DNA from: Ruminiclostridium sp.
Lineage (GTDB): Bacteria; Bacillota_A; Clostridia; Oscillospirales; Oscillospiraceae
Assembly (NCBI GenBank): GCA_017521345.1
Contig: JAFXCU010000078.1
Location: forward strand, 1-11,693
Reading direction: 5' to 3'
DNA length: 11,693 nucleotides
Every line of letters begins with the position of its first letter. Positions within the stretch are counted from its first letter, which is position 1. The notes beneath the pieces were generated by a model, which was not told where the DNA came from, did not search any database, and was given only the letters and a program-made list of their open reading frames with translations. The translations under genes and the position numbers were made by a program. Shown piece after piece: positions 1-6,012 of this stretch.

Positions 1-12
1 CCTTTGTGGGAG

Positions 13-74
13 TAAAAAAACAACCGCCCCAGAAATTGGGAGCGGTAACTAAAATAAGAATAAAATAAGAAACG
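13..74. other. A-rich leader of the recombinase fragment with small dyad and tandem repeat
   Basis: This short stretch before the recombinase ribosome binding site differs in composition from the GC-rich chromosome to the right. It contains an imperfect dyad (CCGCCCCA at 24-31 against TTGGGAGCGG at 37-46) and a tandem repeat of AAAATAAGAA (about 52-71). No clear -35/-10 pair was found, so the recombinase promoter may lie left of the window. Confidence 0.35.
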
Positions 75-87
75 GAGGTAATACAAC

Positions 88-219
88 ATGCATCTTGACC
101 AGTATGCTCTTTACTTGAGAAAATCAAGAAAAGATGCAGACGCAGAGAAGCAGGGCGAAGAGGAAACGCTGAAACGCCACGAAACCATTCTGCTGGACCT
201 TGCAAAACGGCAGGGCCTT
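88..219 (+). pseudogene. Large serine recombinase, N-terminal fragment
   Basis: Only about the first 44 codons of a resolvase-type (large serine) site-specific recombinase are present. The start is well supported: GGAGGT sits at 75-80, eight bases before ATG 88. Residues 6-13 (YALYLRKS) match the beta-strand plus catalytic-serine motif of the resolvase domain, so Ser13 would be the nucleophile. Residues 14-44 (charged helix, then LAKRQGL) look like the start of clostridial phage/ICE integrases. After codon 44 the frame continues to 501, but that DNA is antisense recG and the translation is meaningless. The remaining catalytic arginines and the DNA-binding and coiled-coil domains are absent, so the fragment cannot be active alone. 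The upstream DNA is more A-rich than the rest of the window, as expected for an acquired element. Family assignment is confident; the cause of truncation is unknown. Confidence 0.75.
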
Positions 220-468
220 GGTGAGCTCCATCCCCTTTCGGATGTAGCTGGTGCGGAAGGGTTCGGCCACCATAGCAGCAAAGCACACCGGCTCCTCCAG
301 GGGGAGGGTCCAGATGTTCTCCCGGACCGTCCGGTCTTCGTAGTCCCGGGGGAAGTAGGCCAACAGGTCGGCCACGGTACAGAGGCCCAGCTTGGCCAGG
401 GCAGCCTCCCGGGCGGGACCGATGCCAGGGAGCTGAGAAAGTGGGGAATGCAGGGTGGGCTGTGCCAT
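217..468 (-). pseudogene. recG: ATP-dependent DNA helicase RecG, N-terminal fragment
   Basis: RecG is a branch-migrating helicase that remodels stalled forks and Holliday junctions. The frame starts at ATG 468 with an excellent Shine-Dalgarno (GGAGGTGA, 473-480 read on the minus strand). It shows the family's N-terminal pattern: LPGIGPAR at residues 13-20, TVADLLAYFPRDYEDR at 31-46, and the beginning of the OB-fold wedge domain at about 60-85. The homology ends at residue 84-85 (MELTKA), where the sequence becomes antisense serine recombinase. Full RecG proteins are about 680 residues, so the helicase motor is missing from this window. recG sits after spmB with its own promoter. Either the gene is interrupted by an inserted element, cut by a deletion, or joined wrongly in assembly; the sequence alone cannot decide. 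Confidence 0.8.
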
Positions 469-502
469 GCTGTCACCTCCAAAACAGATTTCTTAATATA
501 AT

Positions 503-531
503 ATTGTACCACAAAACCCACCCATCCACAA
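503..531 (-). promoter_or_regulatory. Sigma-A-like promoter of recG
   Basis: On the minus strand, -35 TTGTGG (526-531) is followed after exactly 17 bases by -10 TACAAT (503-508), about 35 bases upstream of the recG start codon. It lies just after the spmB stop codon, so recG can be transcribed separately from the sporulation genes. Confidence 0.6.
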
Positions 532-534
532 TGT

Positions 535-1056
535 TCATCCGAAGAAGATCCGTACTGTCAGGGCCCCGAAAAAGAACCCGGCCAGGTCAGCGCACAGGGC
601 AGCCGGGACGGCGTACCGGGTCTTTTTGATCCCCGCCGCCCCAAAGTACACGGCGATGGTATAAAAGGTGGTCTCCGTAGACCCCAGCATCACCGCCGCT
701 GTTCGGCCGATGAGGGAGTCCGGCCCATAGGTGGTGATGAGCTCCGACCCCACCCCCAGGGCGGCGCTGCCGCTGATGGGCCGCACCAGCATGAGGCCCA
801 TGGTCTCCGGGGGAATGCCCAGAAAGCCCAGCAATGGTGCCATGGCCCGGGCGGCCAGGTCCAGGGCCCCGGAGGCCCGGAGCATGGCCACCACCGTCAG
901 AAGGGTCACCAGGGCGGGCAGGATGCGCCACAGGATCTCCAGGCCCTTGGCCGCCCCTTGAAGGAGAGCGTCGTACACGTCCACGCCCCTGGCCATGCCA
1001 TAGCAGGATACCCCCGCAATGATCCCCGGCACCAGCAAATCCAAAACCATCTGCAT
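535..1056 (-). CDS. spmB: Spore maturation protein B
   Basis: SpmB is a membrane protein made in the mother cell. Together with SpmA it is needed for full spore core dehydration and heat resistance in Bacillus and Clostridium (family knowledge; mechanism unresolved). The chosen start, ATG 1056, gives 173 residues (B. subtilis SpmB is about 178). It lies two bases after the spmA stop (TGA, 1059-1061), with GGAGG inside the end of spmA, indicating translational coupling. The frame is open further upstream to 1245, but that part is out-of-frame spmA and is not counted. The protein is hydrophobic, with segments around residues 3-20, 40-60 and 145-170. The family hallmark VRPISGSAALG is followed by a TYGPDSLIGRTAAVMLGSTE region. 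Downstream is recG. Confidence 0.92.
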   Translation of the reverse strand: MQMVLDLLVPGIIAGVSCYGMARGVDVYDALLQGAAKGLEILWRILPALVTLLTVVAMLRASGALDLAARAMAPLLGFLGIPPETMGLMLVRPISGSAALGVGSELITTYGPDSLIGRTAAVMLGSTETTFYTIAVYFGAAGIKKTRYAVPAALCADLAGFFFGALTVRIFFG

Positions 1057-1058
1057 CC

Positions 1059-1637
1059 TCAGTCCCTCCAAACTTTGCCCAGCAGCTTGGCCGCCGTGAT
1101 CCCCACCGCCACTGACAGCAGAGAGGTCACCCACACCGCAGGCAGAATGTCGAAGGGGGTCTGGCATCCGGCGGCCAGCCGGACCGCCGCCACGGTGGTG
1201 GGGATCAGCTGGATGGAAGCGGTGTTGCACACCACCAGCATGCACAGGCTGTCCGAGGCCACCCCAGGCGTCCGGCGGCTCATCCGCCGGGCGGCCTCCA
1301 GCCCCAGGGGCGTGGCAGCATTCCCCAGCCCCAAGAGGTTGGCCGAGACATTGGCGGCAATGGTGTCCATGACCCCCTTATCCCCGGCAAAGTCCGGGTA
1401 GAGCCGCCGCAGGAGGGGATGGAACAGCCGGGCCAGCTTCCCTGCCAGCCCCGCCCGGTCCATGACCTCCATGACCCCCATCCACAGGCACAGAGCCCCC
1501 GCCATGGAGATCCCCAGCTGGATGGCCTGGGCCGCTCCCTCCATGGCCGCCGGGGCCAGGTCGGCCTGGTTTCCCAGGGCCAGGGCACACACCAGAGAGA
1601 GGGCGGTCATCCCCGTCCAGATCACAGTCATTGCCAT
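1059..1637 (-). CDS. spmA: Spore maturation protein A
   Basis: SpmA is the partner of SpmB in spore maturation. Both belong to the nucleoside-recognition/Gate family of membrane proteins. The 192-residue length matches the usual size of about 190-200. Hydrophobic segments lie near residues 4-22, 36-58, 126-148 and 163-185. The conserved NLLGLGNAATPLGLEA stretch lies near residues 99-114 and SLCMLVVCNTASIQLIP near 129-145. ATG 1637 is preceded by AAGGAGG (1646-1652) at eight bases. It is the first gene of the spmA-spmB unit and carries a sigma-E-like promoter. In B. subtilis these genes follow dacB in a sigma-E operon; here there is no dacB, and the upstream neighbour is the divergent abrB. 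Confidence 0.93.
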   Translation of the reverse strand: MAMTVIWTGMTALSLVCALALGNQADLAPAAMEGAAQAIQLGISMAGALCLWMGVMEVMDRAGLAGKLARLFHPLLRRLYPDFAGDKGVMDTIAANVSANLLGLGNAATPLGLEAARRMSRRTPGVASDSLCMLVVCNTASIQLIPTTVAAVRLAAGCQTPFDILPAVWVTSLLSVAVGITAAKLLGKVWRD

Positions 1638-1672
1638 AGGGCCTTCCTCCTTGCTTTGGAACCAATTTCCAT

Positions 1673-1701
1673 ACCATATGTTGGAAAACTGGAAAATATT
1701 C
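1673..1701 (-). promoter_or_regulatory. Sigma-E-like sporulation promoter of spmA-spmB
   Basis: On the minus strand, GAATATT (1695-1701) fits the Bacillus sigma-E -35 pattern KMATATT at every position. Fourteen bases later comes CATATGGT (1673-1680), which matches the -10 CATACAMT at CATA and the final T. Spacing and distance to the spmA start (about 30 bases from the likely +1) are right, and mother-cell sigma-E control is known for spmAB in B. subtilis. The promoter assignment is inference. Confidence 0.6.
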
Positions 1702-1745
1702 TCCCCCTTTTCCCCCTGCCGTTCCGACCAAACGACAAATTTCGA

Positions 1746-1773
1746 TTGACTTCTTAATACGATTTGTTATAAT
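1746..1773 (+). promoter_or_regulatory. Sigma-A promoter of abrB
   Basis: TTGACT (1746-1751) and a perfect TATAAT (1768-1773) are separated by 16 bases. The predicted start near 1780 leaves a leader of about 120 nt before abrB. The leader holds a run of T, a repeated CCCGCCGG (1820-1827 and 1836-1843) and a small dyad AGCCC/GGGCT (1834-1846). No known riboswitch was recognised in it. Confidence 0.75.
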
Positions 1774-1898
1774 TATGGTGTTTCCAAGAGTTTTTGTGTT
1801 TTTTCGCCGTTTTTGCCACCCCGCCGGAAAGAGAGCCCGCCGGGCTTGGAGAGAGAAAGAAAAAACGGCCAATCCGGGAAAGGAAGTGCTTCACACAC

Positions 1899-2141
1899 AT
1901 GAAATCCACAGGTATTGTCCGCCGGGTCGACGAACTGGGGCGAATCGTCCTCCCTATCGAACTGCGCCGCACGCTGAACATTGCAGAGAAGGATTCCCTG
2001 GAGATCTACGTTGACGGATCCTCCATCATGCTGAAGAAATATCAGCCTGCCTGCATCTTCTGCGACAGCGCAAAAGACATCTCCGTTTTCAAGGGCAAGA
2101 ACATCTGTTCTTCCTGCCTGAAGGAGCTGCTGCACAAGTAA
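1899..2141 (+). CDS. abrB: AbrB-family transition-state regulator with zinc-ribbon-like tail
   Basis: This is an 80-residue DNA-binding regulator of the AbrB/SpoVT family. In Bacillus AbrB represses stationary-phase and sporulation genes during growth. Residues 1-47 are nearly the Bacillus AbrB swapped-hairpin domain: the STGIVRRVDELGRIVLP start, ELRRTL at 21-26, and EKDSLEIYVDG at 30-40. The C-terminal half differs from Bacillus. It carries CxxC at Cys52/Cys55 and a second CxxC at Cys70/Cys73, as in many clostridial AbrB proteins, suggesting a small zinc-bound multimerisation domain. ATG 1899 is chosen because the domain begins exactly there and AGGAAG lies 12 bases upstream, a somewhat long spacing. 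The open frame to 1794 is leader. It is divergent from spmA and convergent with rsmI, the same neighbourhood as in B. subtilis. Confidence 0.9.
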   Translation: MKSTGIVRRVDELGRIVLPIELRRTLNIAEKDSLEIYVDGSSIMLKKYQPACIFCDSAKDISVFKGKNICSSCLKELLHK

Positions 2142-2191
2142 TCTTGACCATTCCCCACCTTCACACACAACACCACACACAGAAACAAACA

Positions 2192-2228
2192 AGAACGACG
2201 CATTCCCCGGCCGGGAATGCGTCGTTCT
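2192..2228 (-). terminator. Hairpin between convergent abrB and rsmI
   Basis: There is a perfect 16-bp stem (2192-2207 with 2213-2228) and a five-base loop. Read on the minus strand it is followed by a T-rich tail (TTGTTTGTTT), so it best serves as the intrinsic terminator of the nrdG-rsmI operon. On the plus strand the tail is poor in T, but the stem may still protect or end abrB mRNA. Confidence 0.8.
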
Positions 2229-2310
2229 GCTATGTAGGTTCGACCAAATTCGCCAAAATATAACAATATACAAATTGTATCTGTCAGAAGTTGTCAGAAA
2301 AGGAAATCTG
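2229..2310. other. AT-rich spacer with a small palindrome
   Basis: This spacer between the hairpin and the rsmI stop codon contains a 13-base dyad, ATACAAATTGTAT (2268-2280), and three CTGTCAG/TTGTCAG-type repeats at about 2281-2314. No gene was seen. Function is unknown; it is probably the rsmI 3' untranslated region. Confidence 0.3.
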
Positions 2311-3153
2311 TCAGCCCTCGTCCTTCCGGGCAATGGCCAGGTCATACAGGGCCTTCTTGGAAAGCTTGTAGGCGGCTGCCGCCTGCTTCACAGCGTCCCG
2401 GGTGGAAGCCCCCTCTTCCTGGATCTTCTCCACCAGCTCCAGGCCGTCCTCCAGGGTGTATTCCTCCTCCTGGGCAGGGGCTGCACCCTCGATGACCAGG
2501 ACGAACTCTCCCTTAGGCGGGGTGGCAGCATAATGCTCAATGGCCCCGCCGATGGTGGTCCGCAGGACCTCCTCGTGGAGTTTGGTCAGCTCCCGGCACA
2601 GGCTGATGCGGCGGTCCGGGCCAAAGGCGGCCTGGAGGTCACTCAGGGTGGGCAGGAGCTTGTGGGGGGCCTCATGGAAGACCATGGTGCGCTCCTCCTT
2701 CTGGAGGCTCTCCAGATGGGCCCGACGGTTCTTTTTGTTCATGGGCAGGAAGCCCTCAAAGGTGAACCGGGTGGTGGGCAGACCAGAGACCGCCAGGGCA
2801 TTGACAAAGGCGCAGGCCCCGGGAATGGGCACCACGGGAATGTCCCGGGCGGCGCACTGAGCCACCAGCTCCTCGCCGGGGTCGCTGATGGCGGGGGTGC
2901 CGGCATCGGTGACCAGGGCGCAGCTCTCCCCGGCCAGCAGCCGGGAGACCAGTTCGTCCCCCCGGGTGTCGGAATTGTGCCGGTGATAGCTGACCATGGG
3001 CTTTTTGATGTCCAGGTGGTTCAGGAGCTTCACGGTCACCCGGGTGTCCTCTGCGGCGATGAAGTCCACCTCCCGCAGGGTGTCGGCCGCCCGAAGGGTC
3101 ATGTCGCCCAGGTTCCCGATGGGGGTGGCGACCAGATATAAGGTTCCTGCCAT
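2311..3153 (-). CDS. rsmI: 16S rRNA (cytidine(1402)-2'-O)-methyltransferase RsmI
   Basis: RsmI uses S-adenosylmethionine to 2'-O-methylate C1402 in the decoding centre of 16S rRNA. The 280-residue protein begins with GTLYLVATPIGNLGD, the family signature. AAEDTR follows at about residues 34-39, then SYHRHN, the TDAGTPAISDPG SAM-site loop near 82-93, and IPGACAFVNALAVSGLP near 108-124. ATG 3153 is preferred over ATG 3177: it gives the canonical N-terminus and has GGAGG (3162-3166) at eight bases, and 3177 would lie inside the upstream gene. The ribosome binding site directly adjoins the stop codon of the TrmN6-like gene (3167-3169), so the two are coupled. It is the last gene of the operon. 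Confidence 0.95.
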   Translation of the reverse strand: MAGTLYLVATPIGNLGDMTLRAADTLREVDFIAAEDTRVTVKLLNHLDIKKPMVSYHRHNSDTRGDELVSRLLAGESCALVTDAGTPAISDPGEELVAQCAARDIPVVPIPGACAFVNALAVSGLPTTRFTFEGFLPMNKKNRRAHLESLQKEERTMVFHEAPHKLLPTLSDLQAAFGPDRRISLCRELTKLHEEVLRTTIGGAIEHYAATPPKGEFVLVIEGAAPAQEEEYTLEDGLELVEKIQEEGASTRDAVKQAAAAYKLSKKALYDLAIARKDEG

Positions 3154-3166
3154 GTCGGCGTCCTCC

Positions 3167-3813
3167 TCATGCTTCATTGTCGATTTGATAGTGGTTGGGT
3201 AAGATGTCCAGGCCAGGGCCCCCGTCCTTCACGGACTCCACCAGCACGGCGTAGGGGGGCTTGGCCCGGTCATAGGCCAGCAGCTGCATCCGCTTGGGGG
3301 TGAGCCGGGCCTTTTCCAGGGCGGAGAAAAGCTCTGCCAGCCGCTCGGGTCGGTAGACCAGGGCAAACCGCCCCCCGGTGCGGGTGAGCCGTCCCGCCGT
3401 CTGACACAGGTCCTCCACCGAGCAGGTCTCATCCATCCGGGCAGTGCCGCCGGACGCACCAGAGCCGGTACGGAAGTAGGGCGGATTGGAGACCACCAGG
3501 TGGAAGTGGTCTGCCGGGACCAGGGTCCTGTCCCGCAGGTCTCCGTTGATCACCCGGCCGGACAGGCTGTTGTCCTCCAGGTTCTTTTGGGCCAGCTGGG
3601 CGGCACCGGGGTTGATCTCGATGCCCGTCCGGTCCAGCCGTTCCTCCCGCTGGGACAGCAGCAGGAGCAGGGAGCCCACCCCCGTCCCCAGGTCGCAGAC
3701 CTTCCAGTTGGGCTTCAGGGTACAGAACCGGGACAGGAGCACGCTGTCCCGCCCCAGCTTAAAAAAATCGTCGGACTGGGTCAGCTGGTAGCTGCCCAGG
3801 TATTCCACAGAGA

Positions 3814-3817
<4 letters not shown>
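3167..3817 (-). CDS. TrmN6-like tRNA1(Val) (adenine(37)-N6)-methyltransferase
   Basis: This is a 216-residue class I SAM-dependent methyltransferase of the YfiC/TrmN6 (B. subtilis YabB) family. It is expected to methylate N6 of adenine 37 in tRNA-Val; the exact substrate is inferred. Seen features are the SAM motif I CDLGTGVGSLLLLL near residues 41-54, the motif II acidic residue in GIEINPGA, the DLRD segment, and the N6-adenine catalytic motif NPPY near 111-114 followed by F. ATG 3817 overlaps the nudix gene's stop as ATGA. A strong AGGAGGAGG lies just upstream, so the N-terminal extension to 3862 is rejected. Its position directly before rsmI mirrors the yabB-yabC pairing in Bacillus, although the intervening yazA is absent. 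Confidence 0.87.
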
Positions 3818-4460
<643 letters not shown>

Positions 4461-4988
4461 TCAGGATTCGGGCACGGTAAACTTGGCCAGCAGGTCGGGC
4501 TGGGACCACAGGACCACTCTGCCCTGGGCCAGGCTCTCCTTCACCCGGATGAGCCGCTGGTTTCGGCTGCCCCGGAAGCGGAGTTCATAGGACTTCTCCT
4601 TCTGGATAAAGGGGCCGTCCACCAGCACATCGGTCTGACGAAGAAGGGCCTGCCAGCCGGGGTCCTCACTGGCTAAGATCTGTTCAAAGGTGTAGCCGGA
4701 ATAGGTCCAGACCGACCAACCCACAGCATGGTCGGCCTCGGCCAGCCGGGCGCAGTCCGCCGCCTGGGCGAAGGGCTCGCCCCCGGAGAGGGTCAGCCCC
4801 TCGATGAGGGGGTTCTTCCCCATCATGGCGATCAGGTCCTCCACGGGAGTCTCCTGGCCTCCCTGGGGATCGTGGGTGTCCGGGTTGTGGCAGCCGGGGC
4901 AGTGGTGGGGACAGCCCTGGGTGAAGATGGTGAACCGCAGGCCGGGGCCATCCACAATGGAGTCGTTCACGGTGTTGGCAATGCGCAT
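4461..4988 (-). CDS. nrdG: Anaerobic ribonucleoside-triphosphate reductase activating protein
   Basis: NrdG is a radical-SAM enzyme that installs the glycyl radical on NrdD, enabling deoxynucleotide synthesis without oxygen. The 175-residue protein has the family N-terminus (VNDSIVDGPGLR near residues 8-19). The radical-SAM cysteine motif CPHHCPGC lies at about 26-33 (the CxxxCxxC [4Fe-4S] site), and the glycine-rich LTLSGGEPF near 66-74 contacts SAM. ATG 4988 is chosen because AAAGGAGT (4995-5002) sits six bases upstream; the alternative ATG 5006 has no such site. It heads the operon nrdG-nudix-trmN6-rsmI, behind the promoter at 5025-5053. The usual partner nrdD is not adjacent, since the upstream DNA is divergent, so it must lie elsewhere. 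Confidence 0.93.
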   Translation of the reverse strand: MRIANTVNDSIVDGPGLRFTIFTQGCPHHCPGCHNPDTHDPQGGQETPVEDLIAMMGKNPLIEGLTLSGGEPFAQAADCARLAEADHAVGWSVWTYSGYTFEQILASEDPGWQALLRQTDVLVDGPFIQKEKSYELRFRGSRNQRLIRVKESLAQGRVVLWSQPDLLAKFTVPES

Positions 4989-5024
4989 GCCGCCACTCCT
5001 TTCCAATCAGATTCTTAATAAATT

Positions 5025-5053
5025 ATGATATCATATTTTCTGCCCATAGACAA
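5025..5053 (-). promoter_or_regulatory. Promoter of the nrdG-nudix-trmN6-rsmI operon
   Basis: On the minus strand, -35 TTGTCT (5048-5053) and -10 TATCAT (5025-5030) are separated by 17 bases. The predicted start near 5018 gives a leader of about 30 nt before nrdG. The first transcribed bases contain TATTAAGAATCTG, also seen after the recG promoter. Confidence 0.55.
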
Positions 5054-5055
5054 GG

Positions 5056-5301
5056 TTGATCCCTCGTGGGAAACACCCGGATTTTGACCCAGGAACACGG
5101 AAGAAGGTTCTGGCGCTGGTTCTGTCTATGTCTCTGTCCCTGGCCGTTCCCGCTGGCGCGACGAAGTACTCCAACTACGAAACGATCGACACCAAGGACT
5201 TCGTTGCTTACGAAGGCATTGGCACCGTGACTCTGGACCTCGGTGCCACCGGAACCCGCGCACTGGTGGCTCAGATGCCCATGAATTTCCCGAACAAGTA
5301 A
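5056..5301 (+). pseudogene. Relic or short secreted peptide sharing the S-layer protein's signal peptide
   Basis: Bases 5101-5160 match the DNA for the signal peptide of the SLH protein in this window (10924-10989, opposite strand). By eye 54 of 60 aligned bases are identical, with one 6-base gap. They encode KKVLALVLSMSLSLAV, a typical secretion signal with cleavage expected after PAGA. The following 45 residues (KYSNYETIDTKDF...) match no family I recognise, contain no SLH motif, and end at TAA 5299-5301 ahead of a terminator. The only upstream initiation codon is TTG 5056, and it has no properly spaced ribosome binding site. Where the intact gene has its ATG and leader, this copy reads ACACGG. 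The best reading is a remnant of a duplicated S-layer-type gene after a large internal deletion; a real small exported protein remains possible. It is not part of the nrdG operon, which runs the other way. Confidence 0.5.
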
Positions 5302-5319
5302 ACTTCCCCAGGCAGCACA

Positions 5320-5349
5320 AGATCCCCCGAGCAAATGCTCAGGGGATCT
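5320..5349. terminator. Terminator hairpin between the signal-peptide relic and the ArsC-family gene
   Basis: A 13-bp stem (5320-5332 with 5337-5349, one mismatch) closes a four-base loop. It sits between convergent reading frames: 19 bases after the stop at 5301 and 10 bases after the minus-strand stop at 5360. Neither side has a long T tract (CTTCT on the plus side, TTGTG on the minus side), so it may act weakly in both directions. Confidence 0.6.
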
Positions 5350-5359
5350 CTTCTGTCGG

Positions 5360-5698
5360 TCATTCCCAGCCCTTCCAGACCTCCGGCTGGTTGCCTACGG
5401 TGGCCACCTTGCCGTTTCTCACGATGGGGGTCTTCAGGAGGGTGGGGTTGTCTAAAATTTTCTCGATCTTGTCCTGGGGGTAGGCCAGGTACTGCAGCAG
5501 GACGGCGTCGGGGTGCTTCTCGTCGATGAGCTCCTCCAGCTTCACTGAGCGCATCACGGAGTTCAGCTCACCCTTGCTGATGCCGTACTTGTTCAGGTCG
5601 ATGTACTGATATTTCACCCGGCGCTCCTTGAAGTAGCGCTCGGCCTTCTTGGTCTCAAAGCATTTGGACTTGCCAAAAATCTGAATGTTCATGGTCAT
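5360..5698 (-). CDS. ArsC/Spx-family thioredoxin-fold protein
   Basis: This is a 112-residue protein of the arsenate reductase (ArsC)-like thioredoxin-fold group. Seen features are an N-terminal strand, then the redox site KSKCFETKKAERYF with a single cysteine (Cys13), followed by YQYIDLN and the cis-proline segment LLKTPIVRNGK near residues 87-97. The tail GNQPEVWKGW is typical of a clostridial branch annotated as arsenate reductase family or ArsC family (seleno)protein, in which this position is Cys or Sec. There is no CxxC as in Spx, and no other ars gene lies nearby, so arsenate reduction is not supported; a glutaredoxin-like or regulatory role is possible. ATG 5698 or ATG 5692 could be the start; AAAGG lies 4-10 bases upstream. 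It appears monocistronic. Confidence 0.85.
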   Translation of the reverse strand: MTMNIQIFGKSKCFETKKAERYFKERRVKYQYIDLNKYGISKGELNSVMRSVKLEELIDEKHPDAVLLQYLAYPQDKIEKILDNPTLLKTPIVRNGKVATVGNQPEVWKGWE

Positions 5699-5717
5699 CC
5701 CGCCTTTCTTTCTGTTT

Positions 5718-5726
5718 AGTTTACCA
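5718..5726 (-). promoter_or_regulatory. Possible extended -10 of the ArsC-family gene
   Basis: On the minus strand, TGG followed by TAAACT (TGn-TAAACT) lies 20 bases upstream of the start codon. No good -35 is present at the proper distance, so support is weak. Confidence 0.3.
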
Positions 5727-5784
5727 CATTTTGAAGTAAAAGCACAGCCCCGGAGAAAAAGATGTATACTTTTTCCCCATTTGA

Positions 5785-5793
5785 TGCTATACT
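5785..5793 (+). promoter_or_regulatory. Extended -10 promoter of rnj
   Basis: TG at 5785-5786, one base, then TATACT (5788-5793) forms an extended -10 element, which can work with the poor -35 found here. Transcription would begin near 5800 and give a leader of about 210 nt. Confidence 0.5.
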
Positions 5794-6012
5794 ATATAAG
5801 ATAATTTTGGGTGGCCTTTGGATGGCACACCCCACAATGTGAACACAGACCCATGCACAGACCTGCAGAATTTAGGTTTGGGGAAGCCGGGCAGACCCGC
5901 CGCGAGACAGGGCGGACGGGTGAGCTTGCGAGCCTCCCTTTCTTTGTGCTACCCTTCTGTAGCATTTTTTACAGAAAGGCCTGTGCTGGGGACTTTTTGA
6001 AAAGGAGTAACC
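5794..6012 (+). other. Long, structured 5' leader of rnj
   Basis: This leader of about 210 nt carries no supported gene. Visible dyads are CCGCC/GGCGG with flanking ACCCG/CGGGT (5895-5921), a small GCT/AGC hairpin (5924-5933) and TTCTGTA/TACAGAA (5955-5976) whose loop contains a T run. AAAGGAG at 6001-6007 is the rnj ribosome binding site. No known riboswitch or T-box motif was recognised. Because RNase J itself processes 5' ends, autoregulation through this leader is plausible but unproven. Confidence 0.4.

Noticed and set aside
24..46. Dyad before the recombinase fragment as a terminator or attachment site
   Set aside because: The stem is short and bulged, has no T tail, and no second copy is in the window to support an att role.
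220..501. Continuation of the recombinase frame to 501
   Set aside because: From about base 220 the DNA is recG in the other direction; the amino acids in this frame have no recombinase similarity.
1057..1245. Longer N-terminus for SpmB
   Set aside because: The extra codons are spmA read in another frame; the SpmB family begins at about 1056 and a coupled ribosome binding site supports that start.
1794..1898. N-terminal extension of AbrB
   Set aside because: It lies in the leader, lacks a ribosome binding site and contains no AbrB-family residues; the conserved domain begins at ATG 1899.
2268..2280. ATACAAATTGTAT as an operator
   Set aside because: It is downstream of both convergent genes and after a terminator, so a regulatory role at a promoter is unlikely; kept only as a note in the spacer entry.
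2275..3141. A 288-codon plus-strand open frame opposite rsmI
   Set aside because: Antisense shadow; the minus strand encodes a clear RsmI with conserved motifs.
5360..5698. Selenoprotein or arsenic-resistance gene
   Set aside because: The active site is encoded as a normal cysteine codon with no in-frame TGA, and no other ars genes are nearby, so neither claim is supported.
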